NCBI GenBank assembly: GCA_964035545.1
Contig: OZ037769.1
Coordinates: 9,339,429-9,403,428, forward strand
DNA: 64,000 nt
DNA from: Bugula neritina
Lineage: Eukaryota > Bryozoa > Gymnolaemata > Cheilostomatida > Bugulidae
Direction: 5' to 3'
Below the pieces are notes generated by a model. That model was given only the letters and a program-made list of their open reading frames with translations, did no database searches and was not told the DNA's origin. How positions within the stretch are numbered: the stretch's first letter is position 1; each line of letters starts with the position of its first letter. Positions 24,801-36,300 of the stretch are shown piece after piece. A program made the translations under genes and the position numbers.

Positions 24801-26822
24801 AAAGAAATATTTTAGTTTTTCTTGATAAGTACTAGCTGTTGATAGCTAACTTTTAAGGGCTAAGACTGAGCTCAGAGCTTTCAAAACATTCCTTTAAATG
24901 CATCACATTTACCATCACTAAGGTAGTTTATAAAATACAGTCAGAAAGTGTTACATATATAAATACAGTTTTACACATACATATAACTATTTCTCACAAA
25001 GACACTGAAACTGTAACCTAGTGATTTAATAAGACTAGAGTGAGCAGCTTGTTTGCTGTTGTAGTAGTAGCATAGATGATTGAATTATTGAAAGTTTTCA
25101 AATAACCAAGTGCAGGCTTCCAGAAGAATCAGTTTATGAGAATTTAACATGCAATCTGAGCAATGTAATGTGAGCAATGCAATGTGAGCAATGTAATGCA
25201 CCTCAAAAAGCAAATTGAGAGCTTCTTCTTCAGTTTGAGCAAGATGCTGAGTGAGACCTTTGACATAAACTCCATTTTCATCTTCACCTATAGCCATCTG
25301 ACCCGACTTCTCTAGAAATGGCTGGGGGGACAATAAATCATACATCTGTTCGTTGTAAATCTCCAGATAAGATATTCTAATAAAGACAACATCTTGTGAA
25401 ACTGTAGGGTCTAATTTGAATACATAAGTTTGTCATAAATATACTTAAAGTTTTCTACAAAACTTGTTGATCAATGTTTTTGTGGTTTTTCATTATCTCA
25501 TAGCAGTTATATAATTTATGTACAATAAATCTATACAAATACCTCTTACAAAACATGCGTTATTCTACTGAACATCCGATGCCATGTACAATAATTGTAA
25601 TCAAAAACAACATAAAAAGTTATCAATTCTAGAAATAGTTAATAAAAAAGTGAAAGTATTTAACTACTTGAACTGTTCATGGTGAAACAGCTGATTGCTT
25701 ATTTATAACAGTATTATAGAGTATCTTCAACCAATCTTAGTTTGAAGAGTATTTGAGCTATATACAAGACAGCAGAAAGATTAGCAATTATATTTATGAT
25801 CAAACATTACAATAACATATTTTACTTCCATCACAGTTAACCATGGCTAGATAAAAATAGTTACAATCAGAACTTCCGCAACTGTAACCCAATGTTGAAG
25901 AATTAATGTACTGGTGATAATGTAAACACTTACAACTACTTGGAATGCGTTCTGTTTTATTAACTGGAGAGATACAACAAGTGAGAAAGAATGTTGAGAA
26001 ACAATGTAACTTAATGGCTATTAGACTTGCTTAAAACAACAGAAGGTATTAATTCAATACCAAATCTATAAAACCAGGCAATATAATATGAAACTATGTC
26101 TATTGCAAAATTAAATTATTTAAGTTACTTTATTGACATAATTTATAAAACCTCATAGTTATTACCTGACATTGATAGAATAGTCTGTCTGTTCTTCAAT
26201 ATCTTTGTAAAGCTGTTGAAGAGATCGTGGAATCAGACCACGGTGTTTATAGTTTTCTGTAGCTCCAGTCATCGTAAAAGTTTTACCTGCACCAGTTTGT
26301 CCATAGCAGAGCATGGTGCCTAAATAGAGAATTGAAACAAATGTGTTTCATTACAGTAACAGCTGTACCGATACACTTTGAATTTAACAACCATATTTCC
26401 TTATCACAGCTTTTGAACTGCCTAATTCTTAAAAAAAAAATTATCTAAAACACTGGTAGAAAGTATTACCATTATAACCGCTGAGACATCTGCTAACCAA
26501 TGGCCTGGCAGCTTTTTCAAAGACCTCCCCTTGATCTGAATTGTGTAAGATGCCATCCATTTTAAATGCCCAGTCCAGAATTTGGTTGTTGACCACGCCA
26601 TGTCTTTCTTCTCTTTTGATGTGTAAATTAATGGTCTAAAATTTAAAGAAAAGCTTTAAACTGTCACAAATTTACACAAAATGAACATAACCCACTCACA
26701 AAATACTGAGTATAAACTATTACCTTTCCATCAGCTTTAAGATCTATGTTTTCATCAGCGAATTTAGTTGTGGGTCTTGTTCTCACCCACACCTTTACTT
26801 TTTTTGAGCGCGAAGCACTCAT
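18850..26822 (-). CDS. KIF9: Kinesin-like protein KIF9 (kinesin-9 family ciliary motor)
   Basis: Plus-end motor of the kinesin-9 family, which acts at the central apparatus of motile cilia. Coding exons: 26822-26724, 26635-26470, 26319-26166, 25376-25202, 24694-24518, 24354-24190, 23896-23771, 23241-23012, 22817-22566, 22392-22327 (uncertain), 21529-21353, 21176-20968, 20319-20140, 19435-19323, 19077-18850. The total is 2517 nt, giving 838 aa (816 without the doubtful exon; human about 790), with phases kept. Motor domain, residues 1 to about 350: P-loop GQTGAGKT, switch I NAASSRSH, switch II DLAGSE, and YINKSLSFLEQ. Residues 355-514 carry the family block LVGEPEGSGFGVGLAP. Residues 596-725 are coiled coil. 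The C-terminal YCQKLVDQCRHKL and EFDNWYSESFV separate KIF9 from KIF6. Downstream of a probable UTR intron whose acceptor ends just before the ATG. Confidence 0.93.
23930..24170. repeat. AT-rich minisatellite filling a KIF9 intron
   Basis: Repeats of TATATATGTAATGTA with drift occupy most of the 293-bp intron between the exons ending at 24190 and starting at 23896. The Tyr/Ile/His-rich open frames over it are spurious. Confidence 0.85.
25151..25201. repeat. 14-bp repeat abutting a KIF9 splice donor
   Basis: On the minus strand the intron begins GTGCATTACATTGCTCA and continues with CATTGCATTGCTCA and CATTACATTGCTCA, so tandem 14-bp units start at the donor of the exon 25376-25202. The donor itself (GTGCAT) is a weak consensus. 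Confidence 0.7.
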
Positions 26823-27447
26823 CTTCTGCTAAAAAGTATAGTACAGTTGGATATATACATTATACACACAAATAAGAATATTATTTTAAGAATATCCTAC
26901 TAGGTACTACTTCCTAGTAATTTGTTAACTATCAATTTCAACAAAGTCTTTAGGAAATCAATTACTGAGCAGTCACTAAGCATTGTGAATTTTTGAAAAG
27001 AAAAACTGAAACCTGCAATGCATTTTTTCAAATAATTCCAAATACATTTAATTTAATCAAAATTTGCATAGCATAATAAACAGCAATACCTGATGACCCA
27101 CATGCAGGTAATTTATTTGGTCATCAAATTTAAACAAAATATTTACTAAAATATTATTGCTGGATATACAAATATTTACAATCAAAATGCTTCAGTAGTT
27201 TACTTTAAAAAAATTACTAGAAAACTGAAGTGTTTTGACTAAAACTTTTTTTCCATGAACAAAATTCTGTATTTAATTTTTGCGATTGTGGGTTACATTT
27301 GATATTAATTTAAATTTAAAAAATAATCAAAAAGTATAATAAGTACAGTGTAAGTAGCTTCTGAGTTTATTAGCTAATCAAAGTATTAAATTAATAATGC
27401 TAAAAATTTTCAAAATACATCTAAAGACTTTTGATTATTTATAGTAT

Positions 27448-27813
27448 TGTTATGGTTAGGGGAAGTATACCCCCTGCTAAACATGACTCTATAGATTATG
27501 GTGAAACTAACATCAAGGACGACAACTCCGCAAACCCTTGCCGCATGTCTATGCGGTGCCCTATTAGTAACTACGGATGACACCGCCGGAATATTGTGTC
27601 ATCCAATCAGGATTGACTCTGTATATATAAGCAATGCCTTCCGGCGCCCACAGCAGTCTTGGACAGTAGTAGTAGATAACTAGGTTGACTTTATGTAATT
27701 GCTTCAGTTATTGTACTCATTTCTCTTTACACTTATACTAATTTTTTATCGTGTGTTTTTGATTAACAATATAGCTCTCTTGTTAAATGATTACCTAGTT
27801 CGGTTCATTACAT
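27448..27813 (+). mobile_element. LTR-like segment (probable degraded LTR retrotransposon end)
   Basis: A relatively GC-rich island in AT-rich sequence that begins TGTTATGG and ends CATTACA. It holds CCAAT (27603-27607) and a TATA box (GTATATATAA, 27621-27630) at the spacing of a Pol II promoter. Directly after it, TGACCTCACAGTGGAT loosely resembles a tRNA primer-binding site of gypsy-type elements. No matching target duplication or second LTR is visible, so this is an inference from layout. Confidence 0.35.
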
Positions 27814-28893
27814 GACCTCACAGTGGATATGCAGTAATTACCAGCACACAATAACACCCAAACTAATAGTGCACAATTAAACTACAACACTATATTAGAC
27901 AGCAGTACTCTTAAAATAACATACCAAAGATGCTTATGTTGTGGTTGCTTAAAAAAATCATTGCCTTATCTGCAGCTACAGAAAATTACATTTAGAATCA
28001 ATCTCTGGAAGTTTGGTTGCAAAAAAAAGCTAGAGATTGGGATGGAAGTATAATTTAAAAAAGTTTCAAAAAGTTGTGCAATAACTTCTGTAACTAGTAA
28101 CTACTAAATTCTTTATAATTATTATGATACTTATCTTATATAATAATTATATATATCATGATTATAATATATAACTTACATATGTATTATATTTATTACT
28201 TTAAAGCAGTGAAATAATTTTATAAGGCAATATGTTATACCTGTTAAATCATAATAATTACTATCAGTATTAGTTGCTGCACTTTTTATTATGTTAGTCA
28301 ATGATGCAGTGTCAGTTTGATAAGGGAGTAATACTAATTGTAAACATTAACTGTAAGGTCACTTTGACTATCAAATTGGCTATAAAAAGACTTGAAAAAA
28401 ACAGTTATAATAATCAGTTATTGTAAATTATAAAGTGAGCAAGAATGCATTTAGTTTCAAAATATTTTTTGTAGGTAATGCACGTTTTACTACCAATGCA
28501 GCCTAACTACTTGTACACTATAACCATAAGTATCATACGATTTATACTAGCTATATGACACTGCTGTAAATATTACTAAGAATACATGCAACTAAACATA
28601 TAATTTGACTTTACATAGTGATAGTAATACTAATAGTACTTGTGGGCGTAGCAGAGTCACTGACGGATTGAGACTAACAACCGAAGCCTTATCACAAACG
28701 TGAATAATAGTGACTTAACTAGTGATTAGGAGTACTCTTTCGGAATTCAAAAAATTCAACAAACGCTATTATTTGTTGTTGATACAATCTAAACATCTAA
28801 AGTGCGATGTATAAGTTCAACATGGCAGACTTACGTGTGTTTTTATATATTTTTAAGAGACTACTTATGAACATCTAAAAATTTCATATGGTA

Positions 28894-28906
28894 GTTGCTA
28901 TGCAAC
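28894..28906. promoter_or_regulatory. X-box-like RFX palindrome upstream of KIF9
   Basis: GTTGCTATGCAAC has the two half-sites GTTGC and GCAAC of the RFX X-box, with a 3-bp spacer. It lies about 60 bp upstream (minus-strand sense) of a strong donor GTAAGT at 28834, which could end a KIF9 leader exon. RFX factors are known to control ciliary genes, and KIF9 is one. Function is inferred. Confidence 0.45.
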
Positions 28907-30341
28907 GTGTAGCGACAATCGCGTTTGGCGAGAAAAGTCCATTGAGCTCTTACCACTTAAATTAACGAGCAATAACTTTTTGCACCAAGATATCATTATA
29001 CCGACCTTTTATTGACCTTGAAACATACCCTTCGGATTTCCCCAAAGGTTACCTATGTTTAATAAACTATCTCTACTCATACTGTTAGCCAAATAGTATT
29101 ATAAATATGCAATTAGTAACAAAGAATATTGAATAGAAGGTAACCGATATAGCACCTAAAATTGTCATCATATTTGTATATGCAGTAACAGAAATGTTCT
29201 GTCTTGCTTGTAGATTCAAATCAAAATTATCCACTTTTTCTTAAAACTTGGCGAGTTGGCTCTTACTCTTAGTTTTAGTCTTACAATTATAGTTACACTT
29301 ACAGTTAGTGTTACACTTACAGTTACTGTCTTAGTCATAGTGACTAAGAGTAAGAGTTAAGCTTTAAGAGTAAGTGAATAATCAAATCGAAGAGTAACAT
29401 TATCATGACGTTAGTCTTACTCTTACTTTTACTATCACTATGAGTATGAGTGTGACTGTGAGTGATTGACAGCGTTCAAAAGTTGAATGTCAAATTCAAT
29501 GTGATTGAACGTTCCTAAAAATTCTTTAATCACTATCAGAATGAAAATGAGTCAATGTGGATTGCATTTAGTTTTACTTTTATTTTTTAACTACTGGATA
29601 ATTATAGTCGGAGTCATACTCATACTGATACTGATACTCGTAGTAATCATTAATAATATGATACTTTTACTATCATCATAATACGTAGAGCTAATCATGG
29701 GCTTCATCATCAGGACTATCACTCGCTGATTGAAATTAAAATTGTGCTTGCAAGTAGTACATACTTGTACAGTGTTACAACTTAAAACCTTTAAATTAGA
29801 CATCACTATAATAATGATTATTATAATTTTTAAAATACCCCTTCATTTATACATTAAAAGTGATTTACAATTAATATTATAATATGTGATAATCCTAGTC
29901 ATATATAATTAAAATTTTTGCTAGTTTTCATAAATAGGATTAGGCATTAAACTTAGTATAAATGATTGCTACTCGTTTACTATATTTTATCATTTATTTT
30001 ATTAGACTAGTAGCATTATGCATTCATGCGTAGATACTTGCACTGTCTCTCTAACTCTCACACTGTTTATTAAGTAATACGCTCATTTTGATATACCTTT
30101 GAATACTTTTGAATATATCAAACACTCAGGAACACTTACAGTTATAGGAGGGCCGGAGTTGATTTACAGTGTGAAAGTTCCTTAACTACAGGTTAAGTAG
30201 AGGCTGTGTTGAATTTGTAATCTATGTTCCCCCTGTTTTCTCTAATGGTTTCTGGCTTTCTTTTTCACCTATTTATGCCATCTCTAGATGTGTACGGCTG
30301 AAGCGATTTTTATATACATGTGTTTGTAGAATCACTCTAAA

Positions 30342-33300
30342 ATGGCCAAAGCTGGTTCACACAGTACTTACTTGTGGAAAGGAAACACAGATTTAGCTTT
30401 GACTAAATGGCCTACATCTGCTGCAATAAAACAAATTGCCCTAGGTCTACATCATTCAGCTTTGTTGGATTGGCATGACCAGGTGCTTTGTTGTGGACAA
30501 AACTCCCATGGCCAATTAGGAATTGGAAGTAATTCTGGATCCCACATGGAACCACTAGTTGTCCCATGCTTGGAAGGTGTGTTCTAGTCCTTTTAATATT
30601 CTGTGTTTAATCAGTCAGTTAGCTGTGTAACCATGATTCTATTAAGTCATACTACTATAAACATCATTATTTCCTATACTATAATGGGTCATTTTACTTA
30701 ATTTAGTATACACTGGAAATCTCCAGTTTTTAGCTATTTTTCACAATTTAGCTGCTAATGAACATGAGTTTTTGCCTAAAATTAGTAAAATATCAAAAAA
30801 TACACTTAAAGAATCAAGTTCTTTTTAATTTTGCTTAATTTCTCATGTTTTTCCCTAATTATTCAGCTACTTTTGATTGCGGACCGTTATGGTTTTTTGT
30901 AACAGTCCGCATTCAAAATTACTTGAATAAATAGGGAGAAACATGAGAAATCAAGCAAAATTAAAAAGAACCTTTAAGCATAATTATTTCTTATACCATA
31001 ATATAATTTAAACATGCCTTATCAGTAACACCTGTTGGGAGCAGCCGTGGTCTAGGGGTTAGAGTGTTTGCTTTGTGAATGCGAAGTCATGGGTTCAAAC
31101 CCCGACAAAGGCCAATGGTGATGTTAGAAAAAGCATCCATTCAAAATTGCTCCTGTGCCTCATTTGAACAAGTCCTTAGCCTGTTCTAACAAAAACTCTT
31201 TCCATCAGGGGCGTCTCACAGGGATAGCGGCTATAAACTTGTGTGAGTTTTTATCAGTAACACCTGTAAATATTTTGATATCATTGTTGTGTTGTGTCTC
31301 ATTACTTAAACACCAACACTGTGAATAAAAGAGCTCAGTAAGTATATATTATTTTTTCTAATGTTGCTGTAGCTTCATGTGTTTATAGGCTTGTTTGTGC
31401 TTCACAGTTGGAACTTATAGTGCTGTTGTGTTATGCAGATGAAAGAGTAAGCTCAGTGGCTGTGGGACTCTACCATACAGTCTGTGGAACTAAGAGTGGG
31501 CGAGTATACTGCTGGGGTGACTCATCAGAAGGACAATGTGCTACTCTAGATGTTACACAATATACTACCCCAAACTGTGTGGCTTCTTTTGACACTGCTA
31601 TCAAAAAGGTTTACAGTCAAGAATTATATAATACATTGATTTTCTTTATTGCCATCGATGTTTGTTTTTAAATTTATGAAACTTTTTTTTAGCAAATTTA
31701 CATTTCAGTTTGCGTTTTAATCAAGTTCAGTATAAATCTTAGTCCAGTTTACTACAGGTTGTAGATGTGTTTAGTATATGTTGTAGATGTGTTTAGTATA
31801 TGTTGTAGATGTGTTTAGTATATGTTGTAGATGTGTTTAGTATATGTTGTAGATGTGTTTAGTATATGTTGTAGATGTGTTTAGTATATGTTGTAGATGT
31901 GTTTAGTATATGTTGTAGATGTGTTTAGTATATGTTGTAGATGTGTTTAGTATATGTTGTAGATGTGTTTAGTATATGTTGTAGATGTGTTTAGTATATG
32001 TTGTAGATGTGTTTAGTATATGTTGTAGATGTGTTTAGTATATGTTGTAGATGTGTCGGTATGTTGCAGGTAAGCTGCTGTGCGACATCATCTGTTGCTC
32101 TTTTAGAAGACGGGAGATTGTTTGCCTGGGGTTCTGGATCCATGTTTCAGGAGTCGACATGTAAAGTGAAACAAGTAAGTTTTTTCATCTCTATCTGCAA
32201 AGGGCTTCACAAACATCTATATTTACTGTAAAGGCGATCATGGCACATCTATTATTTACCTTTAATCAACTTTAGTTTAAATTTTAAATCATGTTTTAGG
32301 CACAAAAATTGACATTATTATTTTACTTATTTCATTTATTAGCCGCTAAATGCACTGATGGTGTCTTTCTATTTAACCATAATAAAAGTTGTCACTATTT
32401 TAAGACATGCTCTAACAGAAAATGCGATAATTATCAAAATTGACACAAAAATTGTGATTACTTCTCTCTGATAATAGTGAGTTTTGTGAATATGAATTAA
32501 ACTATTTTTATTTCTGTTTCAACCGTTGATATCTTATGCATTGTTTTTCTTTTCTTTTTTAGTAGAAATTAAGATTTGCTACATATTTTGTAGGTAATCA
32601 AGCCAACATTATTTAGTTTTATTGAAGATCGGATTGTATTGGATGTATCTTGTGGTGAAGAATTTATTGTCGCTGTTATCAAGAAAAAAGTTCATACTCT
32701 AAAAAAACTCATTACTAAAAATAACTATGTTGTTGTCCACAAATCAGGCAATGAGCTGGAAGCTTTTAATATTAAAGAACATCGACGGAGTAGGTTGTCT
32801 TTTGATTAATTGAGTTTTCAGGAGTTTAATTCAAAATGATACTTGTTGTATTAGAAAAGAAATATTACTGGAAAATATCAGAGTTGTGTTAAATTATTTT
32901 AATTCAAATTAATTTAATAGTTGATCAAACCAAGTGTCGGCGTAGACAGAGAACTGTTATGTAATGTTTAACTCAAATCAACAATCACCTCAATTGAATG
33001 AAGTTAATTAGATTGAGTTACAGATTTTCAACACAAATTTATACTAATTTTAAGGTCAAATTAAATTTTAATTTAGGAAGTGTAAATAGTTTAGTTATGA
33101 TCAATATTTTTTATGGAAGCTGTTATTGCATAGTACTAGCTTTTTAAATTAATCACAGCTGCATTAGCATTATAAGTCATATATTAATGGTTTATTTTAA
33201 CACCTAGTCTGTATTTAAAATTCAAACAGAAACCAATATAAACTATTCACTATTCCTATCTGATTCTTTACCTGCTGTAGGTAAAACAAAAAGAAAAATA

Positions 33301-36300
33301 CATTAGTTTTGGTTTATTTTATAAAGAACCAACATTAGTGGAATAGCTATTAATTAACTCTCATGTGTTGATAGCATTAAAATTATTTGGTAAAAGTTAA
33401 TTAGAATTAACAACGCAAGACTGCAATCGAAGTAAATATTTTTCTAATAATTAATAGAACAGCTGTAGCTCTGTAAGACTACATGATTAGCTACAATGGT
33501 ACCATTTGTGTAACGTGTCAAATGTTGCATGATTTCTCTTTCTATGTTATCAATAGTCTAGGTCAAAGCATCTATGCAGTATGCATTACTTCTGTTGCCA
33601 TGTTGTAGCATTGTCAGACAGTTCTGTTCAACTCTGTCCTTTGGGCCTTGAGATTGCTGAGGAACATGTCTGTCTTCCTTTGTCGGCTCAGAGCAGTCCC
33701 TCTAGTGTCCGAAGATTTCAAGGCTATCGTACCAGGTCACCATCCGTTAGGAGTACCACTGGTTCAAAGGTCATGCATACTCATGTATACTTGTACATAC
33801 TCATATATACTTGTACTTACTTGTACTTACTTGCGTATACTAGTAGTAAATAGCTGAATGGTTCACCTCAAATGTCATAAACCACTCAATTTACTTACCG
33901 AATATTTTCAGCTTTTTCTTTTGTTATCAGAACCTCAAATGGTAATGTTTATTAATCAGAACTTCAGTCGAACTTTTGTATTTTTGAGCTTTTAGTTGGT
34001 CAAGTTACAAAAGCCATAGCTTTTATAATGCAGGAAACTCAGTAATGTTGTTCGATTGACCAAAAGAATCTCCAAAGCAGAGTTACATTTCAAGCCATTG
34101 TTTTTTGGAACAAAGCAGAAATTATAGTGTGGTTTTTGTTTGATGTTCATTTAGAAAGTATTTTTACAGTTATCCAATGCTTCCAGCGTTGACTCTCACG
34201 TTTCTGATGAAAAATCTGGAGAAGAAAAAGATAAGTTTTTATCATCATTGGCACACTCACATTTCAGCAATGTGAATCAGGAAGAGGCGGAACAGTGGCT
34301 CAAAGACCGGATTGGGGCTTCCTTCCCTCACAAGTAATTATATCATTATTATGTTTATTACAAACAAAGGGTTTGGGCAAAGCATTTCCAAGGATTTTTT
34401 CAGTGTTTACACTAAATTGAGTTTTGAAAATATTGCTCCAAAACATTCAAGTTTTAAAGTGTCATATGAACACGAGCCTGTGATATTTAATGACATGCTT
34501 TCTATCACAGTGTATTATCGCAGTTACAATATTTTTTGACTTTGTAAAATATTGTTCTGTATTAAATATCAAACAACTAAAATAAAATAAATCTATTGTT
34601 GTTTATGCTGATTCTCATTTTATTTTGTTGAAAATTTAAACTTATATAAACTACAATTTAGATGATGATTTCTGTTCATCTTTGAAAAAACATGCCTTTT
34701 TGTTTCCAACCAATGCTTGGTTTGTTTTGATTTTTAATGGTATTAAATAATTCAACGTATTGCAATGGACGCTTTGCTTAAACGTGTACGGGTCAGGATA
34801 AGCTGCACATTGAATTTGTTTAGCAATAGTAGAGTATCCTTACTCTTCACATGGGGTGAACTCTGCACTCTAGTTTCTGAAAACAATTCCCAAACAGGAA
34901 GTGTTGCCTATTTGTTAAATATCTTTTTTTATCTGTAATACTGTAAATGAAGTGAAGGAAAATCAGAACAAAGATTTTTTGACTGTTGAAGTTAGGTTAT
35001 CTAACAAAAATGAATGAACTTTTGCAAAATGACAAAATCTATCAATAATAAGAAAATTGTGAAGGTATAGCCACTTCATTGCGTCACATAATTATTAAAA
35101 GAACAAGAGTTTCTTCAGTTATGAACATATAAATGTTTTCTAATAGTTGTATGCTCTATTCATGTGAAATAAAAGTCATTTTTGGAAATATTTTTTTATT
35201 CAAATATTTGACACTGAATTTGCGTATTTTGTTACAGGGAGAGTGGGAATTCATTACTGTCCAGTAGTGAGCCAACGGACATGCCAGCAGGGAGTGTTGA
35301 TTCTGCAGCAGATAGTAAGGTGAAGGTCAAGGAGAAGTTACCTCAGTACATGGGCAGTATGTGGAATAGTATCACAAAGTCATCTAGTGCAGTCACATCT
35401 GCTGTACACACTCACCTTGTCTCAAAGATACCTTTACTTGGTAATCTATAATGATAATAGTCATGGTTAACATTTTATATTAAAACAAGGCTTTTTTCAA
35501 CTCAATACCTATAAAATCTAAAATAAATAATTTCTTCATATTTGAAAGATAGTATTATAGAACTTGAAAAACATCATACATTGTGCATGTAACTGTGCTG
35601 AATCACTTGTATCAAATAGTAGTCTAGTAGATCGCCACTTTCATCTTCTCAGTTCTCAAGTCATTGTAAGCAGCTATTTATTTATCAGCTGATGCAATTA
35701 ATAGCTAGACATATGGCAGAAATATTAGTAAGAGAAATAGCCTTTACAGCAGAAGTTATGATTTCTTTTTCTATTTGGTATTTTGTAGCCCCAAATAACT
35801 TAGTGGTAAATATTCAAACTTGATCGGGAGGGGCAGCAGTGGTAGTGGTGGGATGTTTTTCACGTAGGTAAATTTTTTTAGTAATTTAGGTGTGCAGGCC
35901 TGATGAAAAAAGCACACCCAGATTACTAAAAAATTAGGATAAATTATAGGAAATCAAGCAACACCGAAAAACAACCTTGCTTATTCCGTTGTATTTGTTA
36001 ATATTTTATCAGTTTAATGCAAGAAACTATGTACATTAGCGGGTAAACTGTGAAAAATGGCTGAACGCTAAAGATATATATTGTGTACTAAATTAAGTAA
36101 AATGACCCATGAAAAAGACGAATAGGCTGGGAGCTTTTGAACCAAAAAAGTAATTCCTTTCAATTCAGTACAAAGTGAAATACATAGCTATTGGCCATCA
36201 AAGATATTATATTTTGGTCAAGGAGTGATGGAAATTATTTTTTATTAAATGCTTTACTTGGTATGTTACTGTGACATTGTAGACAAGCTGAAACCCCAAG

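Larger units (their letters stand above)
26823..30341. other. Divergent KIF9/ALS2 interval with 5' UTR introns
   Basis: Head-to-head interval of 3.5 kb. AAGCAG sits just before the KIF9 ATG after a T-rich tract, and TTTGTAG precedes the ALS2 ATG at 30342. Both therefore look like acceptors of introns in the 5' UTR, which places the true promoters inside this interval. A strong minus-strand donor (GTAAGT at 28834) may end a KIF9 leader exon. It also contains an LTR-like segment (27448-27813), an X-box-like palindrome (28894-28906) and low-complexity TTACTCTTAC words (29260-29470). I see no coding exon. Confidence 0.6.

Noticed and set aside
27498-27683. A 60-codon plus-strand open frame
   Set aside because: It lies within the LTR-like island, has no matching splice sites, and its translation resembles no protein I know.
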